Of a DNA stretch of 64,000 bases, positions 17,599-26,823 are shown piece by piece. Position 1 is the first letter of the stretch; every line of letters begins with the position of its first letter. This stretch comes from JBGTIS01 sp041745535 (GTDB lineage: Bacteria; Bacteroidota; Bacteroidia; Cytophagales; Cyclobacteriaceae). The DNA lies in the NCBI GenBank assembly GCA_041745535.1, contig JBGTIS010000195.1, positions 1 through 64,000 of the forward strand, in the 5' to 3' direction. The notes under the pieces are model-generated. The model saw nothing but the letters and a program-made list of their open reading frames with translations. It was not told where the DNA came from and searched no databases. The position numbers and the translations under genes are program-made.

Positions 17599-18747
17599 AT
17601 GAAGAAGTTTTTACAAAAGATTATAATTTACTCTACCATATATTTCATATCAGCCTTTGCAATTACTACTGTTGTATACCATTATCTTCCTGATAATTAT
17701 GATCTGGTGGAAGACCCATATCTGATTAGTAAGTTAAATTATTTTACTGCTCATGGTAATGAATACAATACTGTATTTATTGGTTCAAGCCTTACTATGC
17801 GGCATATCAATCCGGTACTTTTCGACTCGCTTACCACTACTTATGGCATTAATTCTTATAATCTGGGCTTACCAGGCATGCGGCCTTTTCGTACCTATGA
17901 TTTAGTGAACAGGCTTTTGAATAATAAATCGGTACAGTTGCAGTATATTTTATTGGAATTAAATCAATTAGATCTCATTCAGAGTAATTACAATAACAAG
18001 AGTATTATGTATTCGATGGATCATGAAAAATTCTTGTTTTCCATCAGGTCTACTTTTGATTCAAACTTAGCCTGGATTAAAAAATGTTTTTATCTTTTTC
18101 AATATTTGCGGGCTTATTTATACAAGTACAGCGGTTTCGGACTTTTCCACCTTTTGCATCCGTTACCGATCAGCGATGAGGTTACGAAAGCAAATGTTTT
18201 AATGCAGGAGCATACAGAAGGATTTTACGCAAAGGATTTTGAGTTGAGAAACACAACAAATGATAACATTAAAGAAGGGTATTTGGCTGAAAATATGGAA
18301 TTACTGGAAGATACCAGTGTGATATCAAAGAATATCGAATTGCAGATTTCAAAATACGGCCAGAAGTATCTGCATGAAAAGCAAAGCATTTACCTTGAGT
18401 TTCTTGGCAATTTGAGGAGCAAGTCTAAGAAAAAAAATGTTGAGATTATCTTTGTATTACCTCCTCGCTTAAGTGAAACGGCTACCAACTCCATATATCC
18501 GGTATACAAAAAATTGGATATTAACCAAAAAATCGACTTATCCGACCCCAAAAAATTCCCCGAATTTTATACGGTACAGAATAGCTTTGATATAAATCAT
18601 CTGAATTCGAAAGGAAGTAATTTTTATACCAGTTATCTTGCGCAGCAGTTTCTCAGGATAATTGGAGGGAAATACAAAAAAGCCTCGAAAAATACGATAG
18701 ACCAATCCATTACAAGCAATTCAGTTACGCTTGTAAAGGCACAGTAG
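17599..18747 (+). CDS. Membrane-anchored SGNH/GDSL-like protein (probable acyl-transfer partner)
   Basis: 382 residues. One N-terminal membrane anchor (IIYSTIYFISAFAITTVVYH) is followed by an extracytoplasmic domain. FIGSSLTMRHINP carries the block I Ser of SGNH hydrolases, SYNLGLPGM provides block II, and DINHLNSKGSNFY near the C-terminus carries the Asp-x-x-His pair. This is the architecture of DltD/AlgJ/AlgX-type proteins that act with an MBOAT to O-acylate glycans. It lies 97 bases downstream of the MBOAT gene on the same strand. The acceptor is unknown. Confidence 0.8.
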   Translation: MKKFLQKIIIYSTIYFISAFAITTVVYHYLPDNYDLVEDPYLISKLNYFTAHGNEYNTVFIGSSLTMRHINPVLFDSLTTTYGINSYNLGLPGMRPFRTYDLVNRLLNNKSVQLQYILLELNQLDLIQSNYNNKSIMYSMDHEKFLFSIRSTFDSNLAWIKKCFYLFQYLRAYLYKYSGFGLFHLLHPLPISDEVTKANVLMQEHTEGFYAKDFELRNTTNDNIKEGYLAENMELLEDTSVISKNIELQISKYGQKYLHEKQSIYLEFLGNLRSKSKKKNVEIIFVLPPRLSETATNSIYPVYKKLDINQKIDLSDPKKFPEFYTVQNSFDINHLNSKGSNFYTSYLAQQFLRIIGGKYKKASKNTIDQSITSNSVTLVKAQ

Positions 18748-18852
18748 CTATTTTATTAAATGACGATTTTTTTATCTTCGACCCGGTTTTATTAGGTTTC
18801 ACCAAGTTTGTTTATAAAATGGGTTCTAAAAGTAGAATATTTGCCTACTTCG

Positions 18853-19887
18853 ATGAGTCGCACAAAATTAGTCGCATTGCGTGGTGGGGCAGCCTTGGTA
18901 CTAAGTTTCCTGTATACCGGGCTTTTTACCTACATTACCGGCAGGGATTGGTACCATAAAGAGTTTTTTACAGACCTGCTTTACAGCCTGATATACTTTT
19001 TATTGCTGAATAAAATTTACAGGGTGCTGGAGGTTTGGATTGCCCGGCGATTTAAACACGAACACCGGCGTCCGCGTAATTTTATGCTGGAAGTAGTGCT
19101 GTTCGGTATCTCAGGTAGCCTGTTACTGTTGCTGTTAAACCTGCTGTTTTACGGATTGTATGGTGGCAGGTTTACAGGCCCGGCCGAAAATGTACGAGAA
19201 TTACGCATGTTCTATGTTATTAATGAAACTCTTTCATTTTTATATATATCTGTATTAACCGGATTGAAGGTATTTGACCAGCTTCAAAAAACAAGAATTC
19301 GTAAAAAACAACTGGAACTGGCCCATGCCCATGCCCATGCTGAATCATTAAAAAATCAGATCAGTCCGCACTTTTTGTTCAATAGCCTGAATGCGCTTTC
19401 GTCATTAATTTATGTAAATCCCTCCAAAGCACAACATTTTATTGAGCAACTATTAAATGTTTTTCAATATGTTTTGAAAAATAAAGATCACGAACTGATT
19501 ACCCTTAAGGAAGAAGTGGACTTTGCCTGTTCCTATTTTTATTTATTGAAAATAAGGTTCAGGAACAATATAAGGCTGCAAATGGAATTGGCTCCTGAAA
19601 CGCTCAACCAATTGCTGCCGCCCCTATCGCTACAAATGTTGATTGAAAACGCGGTAAAGCATAATATTGTTTCGCATGATGAACCCTTGCGTATCGCTAT
19701 TTCTTCAGAAAACAATAGTATTGTGGTAAGAAACAATTTACAGCAACGAAAGCACATAGAAGCCTCTACCGGGATCGGGTTAAAAAATATTGCCGACCGG
19801 TACCGCTACCTTACTGATGCGCATATTGATATCCAAAAATCTGAAAATGAATTTGTGGCCAAATTGCCTTTGATAAAACCTGTATGA
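18853..19887 (+). CDS. LytS-type sensor histidine kinase
   Basis: 344 residues from the ATG at 18853. The frame extends to a TTG at 18808, but the ATG gives a normal membrane N-terminus. Four membrane segments fill the first ~155 residues, followed by a short coiled linker (LELAHAHAHAESLKNQ). The His_kinase domain (PF06580 type) has the phosphoacceptor motif ISPHFLFNSLNAL with His about residue 173, LPPLSLQMLIENAVKHN as the N box, and STGIGLKNIADRY as the G box. All catalytic features are present. Such kinases usually signal to a LytTR response regulator, but none is encoded here. The stop overlaps the next start by four bases (ATGA). Confidence 0.92.
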   Translation: MSRTKLVALRGGAALVLSFLYTGLFTYITGRDWYHKEFFTDLLYSLIYFLLLNKIYRVLEVWIARRFKHEHRRPRNFMLEVVLFGISGSLLLLLLNLLFYGLYGGRFTGPAENVRELRMFYVINETLSFLYISVLTGLKVFDQLQKTRIRKKQLELAHAHAHAESLKNQISPHFLFNSLNALSSLIYVNPSKAQHFIEQLLNVFQYVLKNKDHELITLKEEVDFACSYFYLLKIRFRNNIRLQMELAPETLNQLLPPLSLQMLIENAVKHNIVSHDEPLRIAISSENNSIVVRNNLQQRKHIEASTGIGLKNIADRYRYLTDAHIDIQKSENEFVAKLPLIKPV

Positions 19888-20981
19888 CCGAAAGTCAGAT
19901 CATATTGTCTTTAAACTCGAACCGGCATCAGGCCTTGCTGGCTTTTGTGCTGAGCTTTTTTAATTTTCTAACCATCCTTTTTATTAATTTTAATCTGGAT
20001 AATTTAGAAAATATTTTATCGTGGACTTCAGTAATAGAGGGGGGGTTTGCCTTTCTTCATTTTTTTCTGTTGATTAAGGCATTGTTCTTTATTGAGAAGT
20101 TTTTCGACAGAAAATTCCATATCCGCACTGACGTAATGGTTCGATATTTACTGGAACTGTTATATTTTCTGGCAATTTGCGGTATTTTATTTACTGTAAT
20201 TTTTCTGGTTCCAGTGGCTATTTTTCATTATCTGATTTATGGACTTGGGTTTATCAGAATGTCAGGAACGGTAATCCGGGAATTATACATCATTGATATG
20301 GTGTTTGCCTTTATTTTATACACTTCGAAAGTAGGCTTGATGACCTATACCAAACTTCAGGAAGTAGAACTGGAAGCCGACCGCTTAGAAAGAGAAAATG
20401 CCCATGAGCAATTTGAAACTCTAAAAAAAAATATTAATCCTGACTTTTTATTTCATAGCCTCCGCACACTTTCAGGTTTAATTAATCAGGATAAAGATGC
20501 CGCAGGCAAATTCATTGAAGAATTATCAAGTGTATACCGGTATAACCTGGACTTTAAAGAAAAAGAAATGGTGTTACTGGATACAGAAATTCAGGTTGTT
20601 CAGTCTTATTTAAATATTCTAAAAATTCAGTATGGAACTTTGCTGAAAACAGAAATTTCGGTAGCTGAAAAATATAAAAATTATTTACTGCCCCCATTTT
20701 TCCTTCAGTTTCTTATTGACCTTTTAATTTCCGGTAGTCCACCTGATGAAAGAAGGATTTTGAGCATTCAGGTATTTACCAATCAGGATGGGGAATTAGT
20801 GATCCGGGCGAATCCCAGTGAACGGTCTTTCAATCCCCAGTCTATTGACCATACCCTGAGCCAATTGCTCGAAAAATATGGTGCACTAATTCACACTCAG
20901 GTGGAAACCAAATACCACAGCGGTTGTTACGAGGTTTGCCTGAAACTTATCGAGATGGAAGAATCCAAATTTGTATACTAA
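19884..20981 (+). CDS. Degenerate LytS-type kinase (pseudokinase), coupled to the active one
   Basis: 365 residues with the same layout as the preceding kinase: four membrane segments, a coiled linker (VELEADRLERENAHEQF) and a His_kinase-like region. The phosphoacceptor motif reads INPDFLFHSLRTLSGL, so the His is Asp187 (codon GAC at 20442-20444) and the following Asn is His. The N box ENAVKHN has become IDLLISG, and no GIGL-type G box is present. ATP binding and phosphorylation are therefore unlikely. The frame is full length and intact, which argues for retained function, for example as a sensor or heterodimer partner of the upstream kinase (inference). Confidence 0.85.
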   Translation: MTESQIILSLNSNRHQALLAFVLSFFNFLTILFINFNLDNLENILSWTSVIEGGFAFLHFFLLIKALFFIEKFFDRKFHIRTDVMVRYLLELLYFLAICGILFTVIFLVPVAIFHYLIYGLGFIRMSGTVIRELYIIDMVFAFILYTSKVGLMTYTKLQEVELEADRLERENAHEQFETLKKNINPDFLFHSLRTLSGLINQDKDAAGKFIEELSSVYRYNLDFKEKEMVLLDTEIQVVQSYLNILKIQYGTLLKTEISVAEKYKNYLLPPFFLQFLIDLLISGSPPDERRILSIQVFTNQDGELVIRANPSERSFNPQSIDHTLSQLLEKYGALIHTQVETKYHSGCYEVCLKLIEMEESKFVY

Positions 20982-20994
20982 ACTTCTGCTGCCT

Positions 20995-21810
20995 TTATAT
21001 CTTGTCCAAATAAGTTCGCATTTCCTGTTGCAGTTTGCTGGCAGCCTGCTTGGCAGCTTTTGCGAAATCTTTATCATTTCCGGCATAAATAATCCCTCGG
21101 GAAGAATTTACAATCAGGCCGCAATCGCTGTTGATGCCGTTGGCAACCACCTGCTGTAAATTACCACCTTGCGCGCCCACACCTGGTATTAGCAGAAAAT
21201 GATCAGGGGCAATTGCCCGGATTTCTTTAAGTTTGCTGGCCTGGGTTGCCCCAACTACGTACATAAGCTGTTTAGCATCTGCCCAGGTCATACTTTTTTT
21301 GATTACCATTTTATACACTTCATCACCGGTTTCTTTGAGTACTAAATTTTGAAAATCCTGACTACCCGAATTGGAGGTAAGCGCCAATAAAATTACCCAG
21401 CGGTCTTTGTATTCCAAAAAAGGAGTAACCGAATCTTTCCCCATGTAGGGGGCTACCGTAACCGAGTCGAAAGCGTAGGTTTCGTAAAAAGTTTTTGCGT
21501 ATAACGCAGCCGTGTTGCCAATATCGCCACGCTTGGCATCGGCAATGGTAAAAACTTCCTCAGGAATATATTCCATGGTTTTGGCCAGACTTTCCAAACC
21601 CTTAGGCCCCAATGCCTCATAAAAGGCCAGATTGGGCTTGTAGGCTATGCAGTAATCAATAGTAGCATCCACTATTTGTTTGTTAAAAGCGAATACAGGA
21701 TCTTTTTCCTTATGTAAATGCGCGGGTATTCGGTTAATATCGGTATCTAACCCGATGCAGAGGAATGAGTTTTTGGCTTTGATATTTTTAACTAGTGTTT
21801 CCCGGTTCAT
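20995..21810 (-). CDS. pyrF: Orotidine-5'-phosphate decarboxylase
   Basis: 271 residues of the type 2 OMP decarboxylase family. Motifs are LCIGLDTDINRIP, CIAYKPNLAFYEA, TIADAKRGDIGNTAALYA (the Asp/Lys catalytic tetrad), VTVAPYMGKDSV and the phosphate-binding LIPGVGAQGG. It makes UMP in pyrimidine synthesis. It is convergent with the pseudokinase gene, leaving only 13 bases between stops. A minus-strand TATTTTTG (complement of 21828-21835) gives a likely -7 box 18 bases before the ATG. Confidence 0.97.
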   Translation of the reverse strand: MNRETLVKNIKAKNSFLCIGLDTDINRIPAHLHKEKDPVFAFNKQIVDATIDYCIAYKPNLAFYEALGPKGLESLAKTMEYIPEEVFTIADAKRGDIGNTAALYAKTFYETYAFDSVTVAPYMGKDSVTPFLEYKDRWVILLALTSNSGSQDFQNLVLKETGDEVYKMVIKKSMTWADAKQLMYVVGATQASKLKEIRAIAPDHFLLIPGVGAQGGNLQQVVANGINSDCGLIVNSSRGIIYAGNDKDFAKAAKQAASKLQQEMRTYLDKI

Positions 21811-21924
21811 GGTGTATTTGGTTTCCGCAAAAATAATTTTTTGAATTCAGTTTGAAATAAACAAAGCAAATTCTTTCAAATGGTTAGTTTTGTAGCCCTT
21901 AATTTCCAACCTTATACTTAGCTG

Positions 21925-22449
21925 ATGGATGCTGTAAAAATCTATTTATTTTTTTTAAGTTTATTCCTGTTATCTCTCTCTGCCCCGGTGCTGGCACAAA
22001 ATACACTTACATTTACTAATACGCTGAAAGGTAAACAGATTTTAATAAAACCGGGCGATTTGGTAAAATTTGAATACAATGGTTATCTGGGACAGCCCCA
22101 GGTAATAGAAAAAAGTGTGCTTCAGGTTACTGAAACGGCGGTTGTATTGGGGCAAACCGTTTTTGGAAACGTAGTGCCACAAACTGAATGGACCCTATTA
22201 ACGCCCGATATTACCGGATTTCGTAAATTTATGAAGGGAAGAAATGCCCTGAAAGGAGGGTTGCGATTAGCTACTGGGGTCGGATTGGCCTTTTTTTACC
22301 GGGAAGCCTTGAGTAAAGATAAGTTTACCACCACCCAAAGCATTTTAATTACCTTTGGCATAGGCACCGCCACTTCCCTGTTGATAGAAGCGATGTTTCC
22401 AAAAAAAGTTAAAAACAGAATAGGGCAGGGCTGGATTTTGGAAAAATAA
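21925..22449 (+). CDS. Hypothetical exported protein
   Basis: 174 residues, not assigned to a family. A signal peptide (IYLFFLSLFLLSLSAPVLAQ) leads to a beta-rich part (GKQILIKPGDLVKFEYNGYLG, TETAVVLGQTVFGN). A C-terminal region with two possible membrane-associated helices follows (GGLRLATGVGLAFFY and SILITFGIGTATSLLIEAMF), and the end is basic. It may be an envelope protein. A TAGTTTTG -7-like box lies shortly upstream, near 21889-21896, without a clear -33. Confidence 0.75.
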   Translation: MDAVKIYLFFLSLFLLSLSAPVLAQNTLTFTNTLKGKQILIKPGDLVKFEYNGYLGQPQVIEKSVLQVTETAVVLGQTVFGNVVPQTEWTLLTPDITGFRKFMKGRNALKGGLRLATGVGLAFFYREALSKDKFTTTQSILITFGIGTATSLLIEAMFPKKVKNRIGQGWILEK

Positions 22450-22513
22450 TTTTACTTTATTAATATTTCTGCCCGAAGGGTGAATGATAAAAATTTAAGA
22501 TAAGATTATACCT

Positions 22514-22798
22514 ATGACACTGAATGAATTTAAAAGTAGCCTCAAAAACGAAGGGCCGCCTGATGCCTGGTCGGCTTATCTGAAAGCATTATGGCATGAG
22601 GGCAATGGAAACTGGGAAATGGCGCATAACCTGGTTCAGGACTTAACCACCCGGGAAGCAGCCTGGATCCATGCTTATTTGCACAGAAAGGAAGGCGACC
22701 GTTCCAACGCGAATTACTGGTACAACCGGGCAGGGAAAACCATGCCTGAATACCCTTTACCGGAAGAATGGGAAAAACTGGTACAGGCATTTTTATAA
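22514..22798 (+). CDS. Conserved small protein of unknown function
   Basis: 94 residues, no signal peptide. The core (ALWHEGNGNWEMAHNLVQDL ... AWIHAYLHRKEGDRSNANYW ... GKTMPEYPL) is a recognisable conserved pattern in small bacterial proteins. It looks like two helical TPR-like hairpins with a conserved Trp/His cluster. The function is unknown. It lies 64 bases after the exported protein and 47 before corA, so it may share transcription with them. Confidence 0.8.
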   Translation: MTLNEFKSSLKNEGPPDAWSAYLKALWHEGNGNWEMAHNLVQDLTTREAAWIHAYLHRKEGDRSNANYWYNRAGKTMPEYPLPEEWEKLVQAFL

Positions 22799-22845
22799 AT
22801 GTATGGGCAATCTTTCTGGTACTTTTTAAAATTTAACATTAGTTT

Positions 22846-23982
22846 ATGAATCACGAAATCGAGAAAATCAGTAAAATCAGTAAACGCATACTGAACCGGT
22901 TAAACCCTTTACGCCTCGTACAAACCTCTAACTATAAATTAAGCCAGAAAGCCGGAGCGCCACCCGGAACGCTAATTTATACCGGCCAGAGCCGCGATGA
23001 AGTACCTGAAGTTACCCTGCACCAGTACGAAGTGGAAACTTTAAGTGTAATTACCAATAAAAGTGTTTCTGAAATTATTAGCTGTATCAATCTGGAAAAG
23101 GTGAACTGGATTAATATCAGTGCTTTAACCAACATCGAACTGATTCAGGCCACTGGCGACCATTTCCGCCTTCATCCGTTGGTACTGGAAGATATTCTGA
23201 CTACCCAGCAGTTGCCCAATACCGAAGATTACGAGCAGTATATTTTTTTTACGCTGAAAATGATTAGCATTAATCCGAAAAATCAGCGAATAGAACTGGA
23301 GCATGTGAGTTTTATTCTGGGTTATCGCTATTTGATTTCTTTTCAGGAAAGGAAAGCTGATGTATTGGAACCCGTTCGACAGCGACTTACCAACGCGAAA
23401 GGACGGATTCGTTCCCGGGGGAGTGATTATCTTTTGTATGCACTCATCGATGTAATCGTAGATAATTATTACCTGGTAACTGAAAATCTGAATGAGCGTA
23501 TCAATGACCTGGAAGTGGAACTGATAGACGATCCGGATCAGAGTTCTATTGAGAAAATCACGGCTTATAAGAAGCAACTCATTCAGCTTAAAAAAGTAAT
23601 ATATCCACTGCGGGAGGCTTTGCGGAAACTAATTAAAGACGAAGACCAGCTGATCGCCCCTGCTACCGTTCACTTTTATGAAGATATAATCAGCAATGTG
23701 GAGCACATTATCAATACCATGGAAATCCAGCGTGAAATGCTTACTGGCCTGATGGAATTGTATATGTCGACCATTAGCAATAAAATGAATAACGTAATGA
23801 AAACGTTAACCATTATTGCTACCATTTTTATTCCGCTCACATTTGTGGCCGGGGTATATGGTATGAATTTCAAATACATGCCCGAACTGGAATGGCATTG
23901 GGGCTATCCGACCATTCTCGGCGTGATGTTCGTTTTAGGAATGGTCATGTTTATTTATATGAAAAGTAGAAAATGGTTTTGA
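22846..23982 (+). CDS. corA: CorA family magnesium/cobalt transporter
   Basis: 378 residues. A large cytosolic alpha/beta domain with long stalk helices is followed by two C-terminal membrane helices. The first (TLTIIATIFIPLTFVAGVYGMNF) ends with the diagnostic Gly-Met-Asn selectivity motif (about residues 339-341). The pore loop is KYMPELEWHWGYP, followed by TM2 and a basic KSRKWF tail. CorA forms homopentamers that take up Mg2+, with the cytosolic domain sensing Mg2+. No Mg-sensing riboswitch was recognised upstream. Confidence 0.96.
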   Translation: MNHEIEKISKISKRILNRLNPLRLVQTSNYKLSQKAGAPPGTLIYTGQSRDEVPEVTLHQYEVETLSVITNKSVSEIISCINLEKVNWINISALTNIELIQATGDHFRLHPLVLEDILTTQQLPNTEDYEQYIFFTLKMISINPKNQRIELEHVSFILGYRYLISFQERKADVLEPVRQRLTNAKGRIRSRGSDYLLYALIDVIVDNYYLVTENLNERINDLEVELIDDPDQSSIEKITAYKKQLIQLKKVIYPLREALRKLIKDEDQLIAPATVHFYEDIISNVEHIINTMEIQREMLTGLMELYMSTISNKMNNVMKTLTIIATIFIPLTFVAGVYGMNFKYMPELEWHWGYPTILGVMFVLGMVMFIYMKSRKWF

Positions 23983-24092
23983 TTTTTCTAAAAAAAAGTT
24001 GGGGAATTGAATAATTACGCCCATGATTTTCGTAGTATAAACCAAAAATATTAATTTAGCACTTGAAATCAAGTACCTTAAATTTTTTACCA

Positions 24093-25004
24093 ATGCCATT
24101 AGACATCAATCATCCCGTAGATAGAGTAGAGGGTATCACCCGCGCAGAGTTTCAGGAAAAATACATGAAACCACAAAAACCTGTGGTCATTCATGGTCTT
24201 TTTAAAGATGATCCCTGTTATGACAAGTGGGACATCGATTATTTTAAAAAAGTAGCTGGCGATGTGGAAGTAGGTTTATTTCTTAACAAGAAGGAAGACC
24301 TTGACAAAACACTGAAAATACCGAATGTGAAAATGCCTTTTGGCGAGTACCTGGATATTATTAAAAAAGGACCTACCGAATTGCGCATCCACTTGTTCAA
24401 TGTGTTCAAGCACAAGCCTGAACTTTTAAAAGATTTCAAGTACCCAACCATTGCCGATAACTTCTTAAAAGGCTTTCCCTATATGTTTTTTGGCGGAAAA
24501 GGATCGGTAGCCCGTATGCACCAGGATATCGATATGTCCAATGTGTTTCTTACCCAGTTCGACGGCAAAAGACGGGTGGTGCTTTTCGATCCTAAGTATT
24601 CTGAATTGCTATATCGGTATCCGTTTAACGTGCATACCGGGGTTGATATCAACAATCCGGATTACAATGAATTTCCAGGTTTGGCTCATGTAAAAGGCAT
24701 GGAGGTAATTATTTCCCGTGGCGATACTTTATTTATGCCGGGCGAATACTGGCATTATATCGAATATGTGGAAGGTGGATTTGGTATGAGCCTGCGTTCA
24801 TTGAATCCGTACGTTTCTAAAAGAGTAAAAGGTGTTTGGAACATGGCCGTTATATCCAGTATCGACGACCTGATGCGGAAAGCTTTGGGTAAAAAATGGT
24901 TCGCAACCAAACAGAGAATGGCCGAGCAGCGCGCTTTGCAGGCCATGGAAAAAATCGAAGGTAATTCAGGCAGGCAAAAACAGTTTGAGAAAACCACGGC
25001 CTGA
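24093..25004 (+). CDS. Cupin-like/JmjC-type iron(II) 2-oxoglutarate dioxygenase
   Basis: 303 residues from the ATG at 24093 (MPLDINHPVDRVEGITRAEF); an upstream in-frame TTG at 24063 is less likely. The protein matches the cupin_8/JmjC family: KPVVIHGLF, a facial-triad start MHQDIDMSNVFLTQFDGKRR (His and Asp), and MPGEYWHYIEYVEGGFGMSL with the third ligand His. Relatives are Fe(II)/2-oxoglutarate hydroxylases such as tRNA wybutosine, ribosomal oxygenase or FIH-like enzymes. The substrate cannot be told from sequence. Confidence 0.88.
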   Translation: MPLDINHPVDRVEGITRAEFQEKYMKPQKPVVIHGLFKDDPCYDKWDIDYFKKVAGDVEVGLFLNKKEDLDKTLKIPNVKMPFGEYLDIIKKGPTELRIHLFNVFKHKPELLKDFKYPTIADNFLKGFPYMFFGGKGSVARMHQDIDMSNVFLTQFDGKRRVVLFDPKYSELLYRYPFNVHTGVDINNPDYNEFPGLAHVKGMEVIISRGDTLFMPGEYWHYIEYVEGGFGMSLRSLNPYVSKRVKGVWNMAVISSIDDLMRKALGKKWFATKQRMAEQRALQAMEKIEGNSGRQKQFEKTTA

Positions 25005-25027
25005 TTGTAATTAAATTGAAACTGATA

Positions 25028-25067
25028 AATCGCGGCGTTTTAGATTAAAGCGCCGCGATTTTTTTTA
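25028..25067 (+). terminator. Strong terminator after the cupin-like gene
   Basis: AATCGCGGCG (25028-25037) pairs perfectly with CGCCGCGATT (25051-25060), followed by a T run to about 25067. The loop is 13 bases. Confidence 0.88.
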
Positions 25068-25148
25068 TTGCTGGTTTTTTTTCTCAAATTTACCTGTATT
25101 GTCAACTAACACAGCGATGAGAAGGCTTATAACAAAAATGACTTTAAT

Positions 25149-25883
25149 ATGAATTATAAATCCTTTTTATTGATTATTTTATTTGTTCCACTCATTAATA
25201 GTTGTGGTAACAAAAATTTTGAAAAAAATCCGGTAGATAATCTGATCCGCGATATGAATGATGTGCCCATTTATTCCATTATTTTGAACGATATGGAAGA
25301 AGCAGGCACTTTTTTTAAAGAATACCGGCACCAGTATCGCATCATTAAGCAGGATACAAAAGATAGCGAACCCGCTGAAACCCTCACCGACTGGTATGCG
25401 GTAGGCGAAGATTTCTTTAATCAGAATATCAATAACATGGGGATGGAAGTCGCTGCCAAAACCGAAGATGGAAAAATAACCAAAACAGCCGCGCCGCCAG
25501 GGTATAACAATTATGTGGGAAACCCCAAATACGGGCAATGGCAGGGCAGTGGCGGGAATAGTTTCTGGGCTTTTTATGGTCAGTATGCATTTATGAGCAG
25601 CATGTTCAATTTGCTTACCTATCCGGCTCGCAGGTCCTATTACGACGATTACAGGGGCAGTTATTATGGCACGGGCAGGCCTTATTACGGACCCGCCGTC
25701 AATGGCAGACGTGCCTACGGTACCAATAGCACCTATACCACCCAAACCAAGCCCAATACCCGCTGGAGCCGCAGTACCAGCAGTCGGAGTTTCAGGTCAG
25801 GGTCTTCACAACCTACTTCCCGTTCAGGTTCCCGCTTTGGTAGTTCAAGTTCCCGTTCGCGAGGTGGTGGCTTTGGAAAATAA
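25149..25883 (+). CDS. Lipoprotein with a Ser/Arg/Gly-rich tail, first gene of the DUF350/spermidine-synthase run
   Basis: 244 residues. The signal peptide ends in a lipobox (PLINSC), so it is membrane-anchored. A globular part of ~100 residues (NLIRDMNDVPIYSIILNDME, DWYAVGEDFF) is followed by a Tyr/Gly-rich stretch (SYYDDYRGSYYGTGRPYYGP) and a low-complexity tail of Ser, Arg and Gly ending SRGGGFGK. Tails of this kind occur in proteins encoded next to DUF350 genes, such as the DUF1190 family, but no family was assigned here. The next gene (DUF350) starts 54 bases later. The tail is a candidate acceptor for modification by neighbouring enzymes (inference). Confidence 0.8.
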   Translation: MNYKSFLLIILFVPLINSCGNKNFEKNPVDNLIRDMNDVPIYSIILNDMEEAGTFFKEYRHQYRIIKQDTKDSEPAETLTDWYAVGEDFFNQNINNMGMEVAAKTEDGKITKTAAPPGYNNYVGNPKYGQWQGSGGNSFWAFYGQYAFMSSMFNLLTYPARRSYYDDYRGSYYGTGRPYYGPAVNGRRAYGTNSTYTTQTKPNTRWSRSTSSRSFRSGSSQPTSRSGSRFGSSSSRSRGGGFGK

Positions 25884-25937
25884 AACATTTGCTTCAGTTG
25901 TAAAACTATCCCCTAACGTCCCAAAATATTATACTGT

Positions 25938-26786
25938 ATGATGACCCTGGATACCGCCCTTACCTCTCTTGTATACCTCGCCAGTTGTTTCATTTTGTTT
26001 CTCATAGGAAAGTTCATCTATCAGCTTTTCAACAGAAAAATTGATGTGAAAGCAGAGTTGGTGGAAAAGGATAATTTTGCCTTTGCGCTGGCACATGTAG
26101 GGTATTTTACTGGGTTGTTGCTGGCCATTGGCAGCGCCATTATTGGGCCTTCTAACGGATTGGTTTACGACTTGATCGATATATTTGTATATGGCGGTAT
26201 TGCCATTGTGCTGCTGAACTTTTCAATTATTATTAACGATAAAATTATTCTCCGCAGGTTTAGCGTTTTCAAAGAAATTATCACCGATCAAAATGCCGGC
26301 ACAGGAGCAATAGAAGGCGCCAACAGCATCGCTACCGGGCTTATTATTCTGGGCGCTGTATCCGGCGAAGGAGGAGATATCTTAACCGCGGTGGTATTCT
26401 GGGTGGTAGGACAGGTTTTACTTATTCTTACCGCGCTGGTATACGACATGATTACACCCTATAATGTGCACGATTACATCGAAAAAGATAACATTCCGGT
26501 CGGCTTGGGCTTTGCCGGTGCTATTATTTCCATTGCCAATCTGATCCGCTACGGACTGATGACCGATTTTGTAAGCTGGTCCGAATCATTCATCAATGTA
26601 GGAATTGATGTGGCGATTGGACTTCTGTTTCTTCCTCTTGTGCGGTGGCTCACCGATAAAATTCTGCTTCCCGGCCGAAACCTGACTGATGAACTGATTA
26701 ACCAGGAAAAACCCAATATCGGTGCCGGCCTTATCGAAGCCTTTGCTTATGTGGGCGGATCCGTGTTGATTACCTTTTCTTTATAG
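25938..26786 (+). CDS. DUF350 membrane protein, two repeats
   Basis: 282 residues with about eight membrane helices, built from two DUF350 units. Each has paired helices with Gly/Asn motifs (NFAFALAHVGYFTGLLLAIGS and NIPVGLGFAGAIISIANLIR), and a further NIGAGLIEAFAYVGGSVLI follows at the C-terminus. A loop contains DAGTG-like NAGTGAIEGANSIATG. DUF350 proteins have no firm biochemical role. They are often encoded with PspA-like proteins, DUF1190 proteins and ATP-grasp ligases or spermidine synthases (E. coli yjfL is one). It is followed by the ABC gene after 37 bases. Confidence 0.88.
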   Translation: MMTLDTALTSLVYLASCFILFLIGKFIYQLFNRKIDVKAELVEKDNFAFALAHVGYFTGLLLAIGSAIIGPSNGLVYDLIDIFVYGGIAIVLLNFSIIINDKIILRRFSVFKEIITDQNAGTGAIEGANSIATGLIILGAVSGEGGDILTAVVFWVVGQVLLILTALVYDMITPYNVHDYIEKDNIPVGLGFAGAIISIANLIRYGLMTDFVSWSESFINVGIDVAIGLLFLPLVRWLTDKILLPGRNLTDELINQEKPNIGAGLIEAFAYVGGSVLITFSL

Positions 26787-26823
26787 TCCAGCTTATTTTA
26801 TTATTTATAAAAGTAAATTGTGA

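Noticed and set aside
19321..19341. GCCCAT triplicate microsatellite in the kinase linker (HAHAHA)
   Set aside because: Only three in-frame copies in a coiled linker; too short to claim phase variation.
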